Source: Akebia trifoliata
Taxonomy: Eukaryota > Streptophyta > Magnoliopsida > Ranunculales > Lardizabalaceae
Length of the DNA: 64,000 bases
Assembly: GCA_017979445.1 (NCBI GenBank)
Contig: CM030711.1
Span: forward strand, 41,711,560-41,775,559
Direction: 5' to 3'
Part shown: in pieces, positions 13,201-25,300 of the stretch
Position numbering within the stretch: position 1 is the first letter of the stretch
Layout: each line of letters starts with the position of its first letter
Notes under the pieces: generated by a model
Database searches by the model: none
Seen by the model: only the letters and a program-made list of their open reading frames with translations
Told to the model about the DNA's origin: nothing
Position numbers and translations under genes: made by a program

Positions 13201-15843
13201 TGGGATTGTGTTTGTAATTTAAGTCTTAAGATGTGAAGAGTAATGCTTCTTGGTGGGTATTCTTTTCGGTTTTCTAGTTCATATGGTTGTTGTATCTGGT
13301 GGGTTACCTTGACCTACTTCAAGGTGGTCTACATTATTCCTTTGCTTTTTCATATGATCGAGAAGTGGGCGATGTTTCAAGGCTGCTAGCGTCTATTGAG
13401 GAGATCCTAAGAAATCAGGAGTTGGTGGATGTGAGGATATGGGGCATTGGTCGGGATGGAAAGTTCTTAGTGAGGTCCTTCTATCACTCTTCGGCGCAGC
13501 TAAGCTTTTAGAAGTTTTCAGAAGTGGCAGTCTGGCCCTAGGGTACCTTCTAAGGTGTGGTTTTTTCTGGGCAGCTTCCTTGGGGAAATTCTCATAATTG
13601 TTTGAATCATTTAAAGGGGTCTCCATGGCTAATTTATGTGTTTTTTGTAGAGAGGATGGAAAGTAGGTGAAACATCTCCTTATCCATTGTAAGGTGGCTT
13701 GGGAGATTCGGTACCATTTTTAGGTTTTGTTTGGTACTGCGGGATGCCTCCTTGGTTCTATATGTATTATGTTTGAATCTTTGTGGCCGCCACAAAGAGA
13801 ATTTTGTGGGATCCATCACCATTTGCCATTTGTTGGGGCATTTGGAAAGAGAGAAATTACCGTGTCTTTGAGAGCAAGAAGGATTCGGTGCAAGAGATAC
13901 TTATTTCAATCCTTTTATAAATATAGATATATAGATAGATATATTAAGATGACAAGGGCAGTTGAGGAAAACAGTCCAAAGCAAGCAACATACACAACAA
14001 CCACTAAGGCATGGATAGGTTACAAGCCCACTCCCATCTAACTAAAAATCCGTAGGGTCCTTGTTTCTTTTGGTGTAAACTTTGTAAAGAGTTCAAGGGG
14101 GTATTTTTGGAGAATTTCATGGGCAGATAGGATTGGGTTTGCTATGTTTCAGCTGAATAATGGCGTTTTCTTATGTTGGTATTTCTGCTTTTTTTTTATC
14201 TCTTGAAATTTCTTCCTGAGCATCTCAACCAGCTTTTATTTTTTTAAAATGAAATTTTACTTATCAAATAAAAAATGTTTGGGAAGAAGTAGTTCTAAAA
14301 ATGTCTTTGCAAGTCGTGACCATCATGACCAACTCCATTGTGCTTGGAACTGAACTTTTCTAAAGAAGGGAGGGTGTATTACACAAGGATTTTCCATCCT
14401 TTTCTCTAACCAGCTGAGCTACCTTAACCACTTTCCTAAAGTTCATTTTATTCATCAAATAGTGAGTTGCTTGTGTGGAGGAGAGAACCACTTTACCGAG
14501 TTTACGAGGTGAAGGACCGAAGCTCAAGAACCAAGAGCCATGTCTTTCCTCCCAAATAGAGCTATCTCCCAAAGTAATACTATGACACTTCGCCACCTCT
14601 TGAATGAGGCTTTATACTTCCAAGCTGCAGTTTAAGAAAGGGATTCTTTTTGGCAACTCTGGGCTGTTCTGGTGATTGGTTTTGATTAGACCCTCACTTA
14701 GTTACTCCGCAGAACCAGAAAAACGGTCGAGAAAATAGATAAATATTTTTGTCGTCCGCTTACTGATTTCATGGTTGTGATCACCGTCAAAGGGTTAAAG
14801 TTAGGTATCCTCGTGTAGTCCTAAATCCTAATAGGTTTAGAATCTCTACATTAGATTTTAACATCCTTCAGCTGTGTGCATTTGTAATGGCCAACTTTGA
14901 GTAAATTCCATCTGAATAGCCTGCTAGTTAAAACCTCAGGTGAACTTAACATTAGATCTTCCCTTCTCTCAGAACAATGAAATAATACTTGCTTAGTCGC
15001 TGATCCAAGTTGCATGTAGCCTTCTGCCCTGCGTACTGGCTCCTTGTCAGAATCAATGATCTGCATACAAGTATCTAAGCAATCGGGCAATCTAAACCAT
15101 CTGTGGCAGAGGTAGCTTGGATGGATAAAATATCAGATCAATGGGTGAGAAAAAAGTCCTTATATTGGGAGGTTAGGATTGCTTGCTTGGTACTATTTTT
15201 GGACAGCTCATTGTAAAAGTTGGTTCAATCATTGAAAATCTGAGGTTGATGAATTGGTAAGTTGAATGTAAGGTATATAGGATCGGACTGTATAATGATG
15301 ATTATGGATACAAATTTGAGTTTTGACACCTCGTAGTATGTGCCATGAGATCTGTACCTACCAATTGCACTTCAACGCTCAAGTCAGGATCACTCACCCA
15401 AGAAATAATAATGTAACAAGTCATACTGGCTCACTGATGTGTTCTCTTTAAAGTTTCCTTTCTCTATTTATAGAATTTATGGAGTTGATCTTCATGGTTA
15501 GTGCCTGAGATTTTCATAGTGAATCTAGGTTTTTTTCTCAATCTTCTTAGCATTTAATTGCACTTGTAATTTCCCTCGATTTCTAAAATTTATTTTATCC
15601 ATTTTGTTTTGTATTTGACAATTTTATTGAGTCGTAACTGTTGGAAAGATCTTTGTTGATCTTCACCTCAATATACTTATTATATAGAGGTTGATGTATG
15701 TCCAAACACCGAACATGCTATTACTTGTCTCATCACTGCATCTGTCAACAGCAACACATGCTGACACATCTTATGCTGCCTTCTCACTTGTTGTAAAATC
15801 TGATCTGCAGGATGAGATGGTGAAGCATACAAGGGAGTACTAG
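10249..15843 (+). CDS. RPB11: DNA-directed RNA polymerase II subunit RPB11
   Basis: RPB11 pairs with RPB3 in the assembly platform of RNA polymerase II in the nucleus. Five exons join in frame: 10249-10301, 10404-10493, 10608-10686, 10832-10927 and 15811-15843, giving 116 aa, the length I recall for plant RPB11. The start reads [15 protein letters not shown]. The RpoL/RPB11 motif is seen as [11 protein letters not shown] followed by [17 protein letters not shown], and the second helix as [15 protein letters not shown]. Introns 1-3 are 102-145 bp; intron 4 is 4883 bp and full of LINE remnants. Without splicing, exon 4 would stop after one more codon (GAG GTT TGA). The distant last exon supplies [10 protein letters not shown], which fits the family's C-terminal helix, and restores normal length. 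An (AG)n tract lies just before the ATG. The assignment is firm; the last exon is an inference from length, frame and splice sites. Confidence 0.92.
12557..12596. repeat. Poly-C / poly-A junction tract
   Basis: About 20 C are followed directly by about 23 A inside RPB11 intron 4. Such a homopolymer pair is prone to sequencing or assembly error, so its exact length should not be trusted. Confidence 0.8.
12950..14270 (+). mobile_element. L1-type LINE 3'-end remnants in RPB11 intron 4
   Basis: Translated pieces resemble the reverse-transcriptase zinc-finger region and 3' tail of plant L1-type LINEs. Near 13430 [19 protein letters not shown] matches the type seen in the 27.8-31.6 kb element (KRGKESRFSVKSFYES). 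Two tail pieces end in versions of [14 protein letters not shown] (about 13120) and the matching FGVNF..SSRGYF (about 14070). Stops and frameshifts abound, and a 120-bp foreign piece near 13920-14040 splits the second copy. It is inert DNA that enlarges the intron. Confidence 0.65.
14300..15810. other. Rest of RPB11 intron 4
   Basis: Non-coding intron sequence after the LINE remnants. Minus-strand open frames at 14360-14596, 14851-15090 and 15680-15934 lack recognisable domains or splice partners, and I treat them as chance. No other feature was seen. Confidence 0.4.
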
Positions 15844-17689
15844 GCAGCTTGCCCTGGAACAGGTGGATGCTTTTATCGATTATGCACTTCTCCAGTCTAA
15901 TCAAAGCTCGAATTAAAAAAAACACGTTGTACAAATTTTTCTGGGATGCAAAGATGTTTTGATTTACGATTTTAGGATTTTGGTTTGGAGAGGGGAGTTA
16001 TCTTCTTATCCATGGAAAACATATGATTTTGTGGATTAGGAACCCAAATGACTATATAGTTCGTGCCTCTCTTGACTCTCTTCCTACATGTCCTTCAACT
16101 CCAAAGTTGTCTCTTGAACCCTCGTAAGGAGAGCTTACATTGCCCCACTTATTATTTTGGAGTCGCTATCCAGAGTGGTGTCCCATTCCTATGACAACAT
16201 ATGGTGATGGTGTCTATGTGGCACGTTTTGGTTGGAGATTGGGCTGCGTGCCATGAAGAAATTGGCTTGGTTAGGAGCTGAGGTGTTTTTAACTTTTATC
16301 AAGATGTGACACGTAGACACCGTTCCTATTATATAGGAGTGGGACACGGTATGTAATCCTGATTCATTATTTTGTGTCACACATCAAACTTGTGGGTGTG
16401 CTCCAAAGGGATTGGTTGTGAGAGAAAGCAGAAGAAATTGGAGGCTGGAGTCAATGGGTTGGTTTCGATTTATTTCCAGATATACTCAGAACCGTGACTC
16501 AAGTGTATAACAGTGGTTCCAGATCTTTGGAACCTAAATTTGGTTCTACATCATTCGGGTTCCTATAAGATGGATAATTATATTTTGTGAAGGATGAAAA
16601 AGTTTACATGTAATTTTTTATAGTTGATGCCAACAATGATTTCTTCAAGCAAAATGCAAATCAAACTTTAGAAAAGAAACATCATGGAAAATTATATTCT
16701 TTGTTTGTGGTTGAGATTGAGAAGGAATAATAAAAAATATGAAAGATCATTTGTGTAAAATGAAAGTACGGAAACAATGGCTGCATTCTTATTTTAGATT
16801 ATGAATTTTGATAATATGTCGCAGTTTTTGGCTAAACGCACTTGACGCCATTTTCTCTTTCTTGCCTATAGTGAAAAAAGAAATTTTCTGATCTGATCAC
16901 TTTGTGACATTCAAAAACATTATTCAATACAATGGAGTTGTAAAGGACAAAATTATATGAATTTTAATATATATATATATATATATTTATTTTATTTTTT
17001 TATTTTTTTCATCGTTGAATTTTATTTTTAAATTTGGGTGCTCGCTAGCCGTCCATTTTCAACATCTTCGATCAAGTTCGAAAAATATATATATATATTT
17101 TGAATATGAATATTTTCATGAAATCTAAAAATCTGTATTGTTGGATTGTAAATGTGATAATCGTTGGATTGTAAATGTGATAATCAATGTGGGCCAAATG
17201 ATTTTTTTTAAGATTTAAAATAAAAAAAAATTAAATATGTGGGGAGTGGGGGAAGAGAGAGAATCTCTTTATTGCTGATGTTATTTGAGTCACATGTCAA
17301 GCGTTTGTTGGACTGTAAGCAAAAGCGTCAAGTGCGTGTGCATCAAAACCGTGTCATATTATCAACACTTAGATTATAAAATCAACTCCAACAGACTCTT
17401 TATTCTTGACATCCTCTTCGTTATAAGAGTCCAATTACAAAAAATCGATGCAACCGACTCTTTATTGTCAAATGTTAAAGTTTATTAAAAACTGGAAATT
17501 GAGATAAAGATTCACTATATGTAGCAAATTGCATTGGCTCATTATTATTAAAAATCTAATATAAAATATAAAAAATACTTTCCTTACTAACTTAGTAAGT
17601 TTTCAAATCTTACTAAAGATCGTTAGGCCCAAATGGATTATCACATTTACAATCGATCACAACATCCTTTTATATTTCATGGAAAAGCG

Positions 17690-17736
<47 letters not shown>

Positions 17737-19080
17737 TTAAATTTTTGAGCTTGATTCAAGGTGTTGAAATAGACGGCTATCGAACTCCCAAAACGTATAA
17801 TTATAAATAAACGGTGAAAAATAATTTTTTTTTCAAAGTTCTTAGAATTTCGTTCTCTAGAAGCATGTGGTATTGGATCGTGTTTTTAAATTTCAAAATG
17901 TTAGGTCACGACTCTTATTAAGATTTAAGTCAATTTTCAACAAATCTTTAACAAATGAAAGATTTGTTGAATCTCTTGGAGCACCCAACAGATTTTGAAC
18001 TAACTAAAATAACATTTGTCAGATTTTGACAAAATATACTCTTTATTGTAAAGAACATTGTTGGAAATGTTCTAACTTTGACTAAATCATATTTACTTCT
18101 AACAACTTCATTGATCAAAGGGAAGGGTTGGACTAATTGATCTAAGATATTGGGTGCTCCCTAATGTGACATGGGCTAGAATCATAAATTTTCTCGGGAT
18201 ACACAACGATATATCCTCATTAATATGTGCAGTTGTGTATCCTAAAGAAAAATCTATGGTTCTAACCCATGGCATGTCAAGGAGCATATGTCAGAAGGGG
18301 CGTCAAAAAATTACGAATAATTTTTTTTTTTGAATAATGATTTTCTGATGCCCCCCTCTAACACATTTCCATTGCATAACCGTAAATCTTTTGCCTTGGG
18401 ATACATAGAATCATAAATATTTTTCTTATGTATCCCGATGAAATGATCTATGATTTTGTGATGGGGATGTCAAATTATCACAACTGTTTTTTTATCTCAC
18501 TAACTTTTCCTCATAGCGCTCATAGGGTATTTTCAAATGTACAAAATTACCCTTGCTAGGCTGCACGTCCACGGTAAATAGCCTTTAAGGAAAAAGTCTC
18601 TCTAAATCAAAAAAAATTATCCTAAAAAGCCATTAAAAAGGGCTGTTCTTGCACTTTTTAGGGTGCTTAATGAGTGCTGACCTATTTTCCCTTAACTATG
18701 AATTTCCTTCTAAATTGATCTATAGAAAATGCAATTTCCATTCAAAAGAAATTGAATAAAGTTAGATTGTTTTTTATCCCCAGAGGAGAATTTTTTTTTA
18801 TCTGAGTCGAAAGTTTATTCACTACAACAGGAAACTTGTGCCCTCTGAAAATTGATTTTCCATAAAAAGTTGACTTCAAGAAACGATTTTCACCCTTACT
18901 AGCAAGACTCACGGACGGCTTCTTCTTATCCTCCGCATCATATACATAATTCTCGACTTTCATGCAGATGTCTGTATCGAAGGGTAATAGTGATGTTATT
19001 GTTAGCTGTGCAATTTGGAGCAATGTGAACATTTTGTCTGTATCAAACTTTTGATACAAGCAATTGTTGTACCGAAGCTG
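15844..19080. other. Intergenic region RPB11 to TWD1
   Basis: No gene was found. Contents: part of a dispersed repeat at 16200-16380, also present at 56430-56610 (shared words include GGCTTGGTTAGGAG); AT-microsatellites near 16967 and 17085; the dispersed CCTTCTAGATTTCATG-type repeat at 17040-17150 and 17640-17780; and a repeat at 18160-18490 in which GGGATACACAA and TGTATCCCGATG recur in opposite orientations, with a relative at 8090-8220. RPB11 3'-UTR and polyadenylation signals must lie at the left end but are not distinct. Confidence 0.45.
17694..17735. repeat. Compound microsatellite (CT)n(CA)n(TA)n
   Basis: A run of about 6 CT units is followed by about 14 CA units and then ATATAT. It is likely polymorphic between individuals. 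Confidence 0.9.
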
Positions 19081-19089
19081 TTTCCTCTA

Positions 19090-19335
19090 AACATCAGTCT
19101 ATAGCTTGTTTACTCCGTTTCTTCTTCTCTTCTTCTTTCTCTGCTATTCTGCTTTTCAAAACCCTAGCTCGAGAAATCTCTCCAACGTAAGTCATTCCTC
19201 CATGATCAGTTTCATTTCCTGTTAGATAGATCTGATTTTCAAGTGTGGATTCAACTTGTTCTTTTGGTTACTGTAATCTACACAAATTTGATTACTAACT
19301 TTTATTCGATTTATTCAAGTTTGTTTCTTTGAAGA
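19090..19335 (+). promoter_or_regulatory. Probable TWD1 5' leader with telo-box and leader intron
   Basis: A CT-rich leader contains AAAACCCTAGCTCG near 19158, a telo-box (AAACCCTA) typical of plant housekeeping promoters and leaders. CAAC|GTAAGT at 19187 is a strong donor, and TTTGAAG just before the ATG offers an acceptor, so a short 5'-UTR intron (about 19187-19334) is likely. This is inference from sequence only. Confidence 0.45.
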
Positions 19336-22300
19336 ATGGAGGATATTCAGGATCAGCAAACTCAGTCAGTTGGTAATCCATCAAACACTCACTCTATTTT
19401 AGAAAATTTAATTCCTTTATTTATTCTAATTTCTGTCATTCATAGTGATCTAGTGAAGCACCCATTTAAATTTTGGTCAATAAAATGGGATATAAATTCA
19501 CTTGATCAGATATAGATGTTTGTAGTTTTAAGATCCTCATTTTGTTCTTAATTCATTGTATCGTTATAAGGGAAATTGATTTCAAACTATGACAAAAAGT
19601 ATTGATGAAGCATTTGAGAAACTTAGAAATGAAATTAGAATAAAATTTGACGAGGATGTTGAGATAGATGAGTGGAGAGACTGAGAAAGATCAAATTAGA
19701 AATGAATGCATTTGTGAAAATGTAGGAGTAGCTTCGATAGACGATGAACTTAGAGAAAGTTGATTGAGATGGTTTGGGCATGCTCAACATATATCGACTA
19801 GAGGCCCAATCAGAAGGGATACGAAAGTTGAAGGTGCAAACATGGTGAGAGGAAGACCAATAGAACATGGTTTTAGACAGTGAGAGAGTATATGCGTACA
19901 CTTTCAGTAACATAAGACGTAGCTCTGTATAGTATTGAATGGAGGAACATGCTTCGTTTAGCCAACCCCAAAGCTCTGGGATTCTTGGATGATGATGAAA
20001 CTCTACTACTTAGATGATCGTGATTTGACGCTGAAAACAACTTGTAATCCAACATCGACATAATTTGTAAAATGAGAATCATCATAGATTCAAGCAAGAG
20101 CTAAACCAACTGTCGGATGACCATAACATACATCAGTTGTAACTGTATCATTTTCCATGCCATTTGCTACTGTTTCTCCTTGTGAATGTGAGAGCATTGG
20201 AAACCTCCTATACTCTAAAACTGTTCATTAGATAAACGTAATGCGTGGTAGTGGCCAGTGGGGCAAAAGTTTTTCGTTGACCAAATGATTTAGGTGTCTC
20301 CTTCTACCTCGGCTAGTAAGAAAAACTCTAATCATGCTCTTCATCATAGAAACTACCTCTGTAATCAGATGCATTAATACTTCTGCTGCTGCCACCAGAA
20401 AAAAATTTGGCGGAGAAATTTGTTTTACTGAATTCTCTATAGGGGTTACTGTTCCCTCGAAAAACATTGCTCGACTTGCAACACTACTTCTGGCTAGTTC
20501 CCAATTAAATCAAACTGGCATTTCGAGCAACAATACAACACTTACAATTGACTTATTTATTAACAAACTGGCACTTGGAGCAAAGTTGTTTCTTCATTTC
20601 CTCCTTACTCCTTGGTGAAACTCTCATCTACTTATCAGAAAAAAAGGGGGAATCATATTTCCGTCTGCCTATGTCTAATGGAAAATTGAGTTAATTCATC
20701 GCAAACAATAGGTACGTGTATTTATTTATTTGAAACTTTTGGGGCATTTTAAATTAGGTGCACAGTTGTAGTATTTTGGCTAATGTGGTGGTTGGCAGGT
20801 GAAAATCGAGCTTCTTAAAGTGCTCTATTTTTTTTCCTATATGGTTATGCTTTCTTTAATATGTTTGTATGTATTGCATGGATGTTTCTATACCATCGAA
20901 CTAGTTATTTCTTCTGTTATACTTTCATATTAGTTTTTCCACATCTCATCATTTCTTTTTGAGGGAGGAATCCAGTTCAATCGGTGATACTCTGAAGAAT
21001 TGATTCTGTATTGTGTTCTGAAGTTGGAAAAAACTTTGATCAGTTAGCTGTAGAATGCAGTCTAAGAATATATGTTATTTTGTTGCTTCTTGTTACTACA
21101 AGGTTGATTTTGTTAATGTTCACAAGAAAAAAACAAAGTACTGATGTCCTGTACAATTAACAGGTTCCGATGGTGATAATGAAATAATTGCTGAACATGC
21201 TGCATTCGTTCATGGGGAACCTCCACAAGATACTATAGGTCCCCCAAAAGTTGACTCCAAAGTGGAAATCCTTCATGAGAAAGTCAAGAAGCAAATCATC
21301 AAGGAAGGGCATGGTCAGAAGCCAACAAAGTATTCCACATGCTTTTGTAAGCACCCTAATTACTAAGATATGTTAGTACTAAACCCACAGTTAGAAGCAT
21401 ATCGATGCGATGTTTCAGTCAAGAGAAAAAACGAAATGGTCTTTGACCGAAACATTCACAAAATATTAAATGTTTTGAATCGATTTTCATTCCAAATTTG
21501 GCTGAAGCTGGAATGTGCCACCAAAACATTCCAAAACAGCATGGAATTTTGAACCATGTCTACCATTGTATGGCTACATTCTATTCAAACCCTGCACCTC
21601 TTGATCATGTGCAAATTCCAATCTAGGCACTGTTATTAATGTCAATCATGGTTTCAAATCTTTGTTTGACATTGCGACTCGTTCATGGACGAAACCGAGT
21701 TGTACAGGACGAGTCAACTCGTCTTTGGGCGACATAGATCTTTTAACTCACTTTACAATTATTTATTCATGTATATTTGTATAAAAATAATTTTTAAGTA
21801 TTTTTTATGAAACAGGTAAGATTAGAAAATGTTTGATCATAAATTCATATTTTATTTAGATAATAAATATTGAAATTCTTAAAAACAATTAATTATTTTA
21901 ATCAAAATAGAATGCATACACCTTAGCATTGATATAGTGTATCTCAAAATAGAATGATACCCCACTTGACTGGTGTGAATGAAGAAATTTGAATTTATTG
22001 AGATTCTTGGATGATGATTACATTTGCTCATTGGGTTTATAAAGATTGAAACATCCACCAATATGGAAAGACAATTAATCAATCCAATATTCTAAAATAC
22101 CTAATTGATGCAAATCTAATATCTTCATGATATGTGATGGGATACACCATAGCATTGATATAGTGCATCTCATGCACATTATTATAATGCATACACCTTA
22201 TCTCTATTACTCTCCCGCAATTGCATGGTCCTTTAGATAAAGACTATGAATTAATTACATAAAATATTAGTCTTTGATCTCATGAAGAAGTCGAATATGG

Positions 22301-25300
22301 ATAGCCGCAAGGTCCAATCATGCTTGATGGTGGTTACCGCCTGTTTATAAAGTCCATCACTGTCGTATCCCACTTATTTTTGAGTTTGTCAGAGTCAGTG
22401 GCCCACTAGATTAGATTTGTCATGATCTCTCCCAAAAGCATAGAACTATGTATCATGCGGTTTAAATACAAGAACTCTCATTGAAGAGATTTTAGATCAA
22501 ATAAAAATTGAGATCGAGAGGCATTAACTTTTGAAGTATGGAGGTTTGTAGAAACATAGAGAAAGGTGGGATTTTTATTGAAAAAAAAAAACTAAATACT
22601 AATAAAGGGAACAAATTAAATGATTTAGGTTTGGCGATGGCAGTAGCACCATCGCCAAAGAACGCCGCACCAAGATCGATGTGCTTAGTGGAGCTTGAGC
22701 TTTGATACCATGAAGAAATTTGAATTTTATCAAGATTCTTGGATGATGATTACATTTGCTCATTGGGTTTATAAATATTGAAACATCCACCAATATAGAA
22801 AGACAATCAATCGATCCAATATTCTATAGTATCTAATTGATACTAATTGATGCAAATCTAATATCTTCAAGATATGTGATGAGATACACCATGGCATTGA
22901 TATATTGTATCTCATGCACATTATTATAATGCATACACCTTATCTATATTAGTGAGTTTTGCTGACTTGGCCTAGATTTTCAAAATATTGTCTGAGTCAT
23001 ATCCTTTATCTTGTGAGATATGTGAATCCTGAGACGTCATGTAAATCCGGCTCATTGGTAAAATGATAGCTAGATGACTTGGATGAGATTTAAAATTATG
23101 ATCTCAATGTGGTCAGATTGCTGAGACATTTGTTATGGGTTCTTCAGGACAAGTTTTCTCTTCCTCAAGCAAGCATAGAAATCAAAAACTTCTCTTTCAA
23201 TATGAGGAAGGTTTGACCGTATTAGTTTGGGAATACTATATTAGGGTTCCTACTACTGAATTCCCAATATAGTGAGAACGTATACTCACATACCCTTCAT
23301 AGTATCACTAATATCTATAATATATTCTAATCCATTACGAGTTTTGCTCTGTTGGTCTCTCTTTTCACGTGACACATGTGAACAAAATGGTCCAATGATC
23401 TTTGTTGCAAGAGGGCTATAATTTATTTTCTGTGGACCATGAGGAAAATAAGTTTCAGTATGTAAGTCTCATGTACTTGTGTATCATCATCCTGACTAAC
23501 CTTGAATTATCCCTTAACAAGCTAAGCTTTTGGTTTTGGGAGGGACAAATGCATTTTATTGTGTATTTCTTGTATTTTTCAAATGCTATGGGTCAAAGTT
23601 TTTTTTTCCCCAAACAGTCTAGGATCCCAAATTTGCATTATACAAGGAAACATTAGCTAATTTTTTTCCATGGGAGGTCTGGGGACTTGGTATATCTGAG
23701 TGATTTCTTTGTTCTGACAGTGCACTACAAAGCATGGACTGAAAGCACTGAACACAAGTTTGAAGATACATGGCAAGAACAGCGACCAATTGAATTGGTT
23801 TTAGGAAAAGGTATTTGCCTACCAGATTTGGTGTTACAATTATTTGTTTTTCTTTTTTCCCCATTTTGGTTAAAATTTATGCAAATCAATCATAGTGATG
23901 GTTCTCAAGTTAATCACTTGTTTTGGGAGTCTGTTAAGATTTTGTTTTGAAGTAGTTTGAATTCTATGCAAGCATTTGGTTGTACCATGGTAGATCGTTA
24001 ATCAGAAGATGATGATGGCATGGGACAAGGAATTATAGATTTGAGCGAACTGACACAGACTACTTAAGTCAGCTACAAAGTATCCTTGGCTTTTACTTAA
24101 TTTACAATGGAACCTTAGTCAAAGAAGTCTAGTTAAATAAGTTCCATTAAAGGTAGATAACTCACAAGCCACATCATAATACATACTTCTTATTCCACTA
24201 TTCCCATATACAAAAAATTCCAGTGAGAGTATGAGATTATCTTGAGTGACTCTACACTCTAGACTCTACAAAGATTTGCATTGAAAAGCTGAGAATAATG
24301 TAGATTTTTCTTGTTTATTTCGTGGCAATCTTTCTATATCATTTTTGTTGCTTATCTCTGTGAATGAAAACCAATCATTACCCCTACCACATTTTTATTG
24401 ATATTTTTTAAGTTTTTTAATATCCTATTGATTTTAAATCTACTTTACTATTAAAAACATAATATGAGTATTCATAATCCTTCCTTATATTTCGACAGAA
24501 AAAACCGAGATCACAGGATTGGGAATTGGTGTATCAAGCATGAAGGCTGGTGAACGTGCTTTGTTGCATGTAGGCTGGGAGTTATGCTATGGTAAAGAGG
24601 GAAGCTTTTCCTTCCCAAATGTTCCACCTATGGCAGATGTCTTATATGAAGTTGAACTTATTGGTTTTGATGAAACTAAAGAAGTAAGTTTGTACCCATT
24701 CAAATTGATCAGGGATCTAGAATGGGTTCCTAGGTTTATATATTCCTGATGCCTCAATTTGAACTACCACTCATGTTTTCCCTGTTTGGCTCACATGTTC
24801 ATCTTCCGAAATTATTGAGGCATCAACATCACTAAAGTGCTGAGCACATAGGTTTCTGACTTGAAGTCTGATACATTTTTCAGGGGAAAGCTCGCAGGGA
24901 CATGACTGTGGAGGAAAGGATAGGAGCAGCAGATCGAAGAAAGATGGAAGGGAATGTTTTTTTCAAGGATGACAAATTGGAGGAGGCTATGCAACAGTAT
25001 GAAATGGTTATGAACTTATTTTCTTATATCCGTCTGTTATAGTCAATAATTCTGGCTTTTTGAGTTGGCACAAAAAGTTGTACTGATGTTTCTTCATTCT
25101 TTCAGGCCATAGCATACATGGGAGATGACTTCATGTTCCAGTTAATGGGAAAGTACCAGGATATGGCCTTGGCCGTAAAAAACCCATGCCACCTCAACAT
25201 GGCAGCTTGTTTAATAAAGCTCAATCGCTGTGAAGAAGCCATTGGGCAGTGCAGCATTGTAAGTGTTTTGTTTCATGACGATACTGTTCACTTTTTATAT

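Noticed and set aside
13393..13822. Minus-strand frames opposite the LINE remnants
   Set aside because: They are antisense shadows of the LINE coding remnants.
21879..22793. Two similar minus-strand small frames suggesting a duplicated gene
   Set aside because: They are the same part of the two LTRs of the TRIM element.
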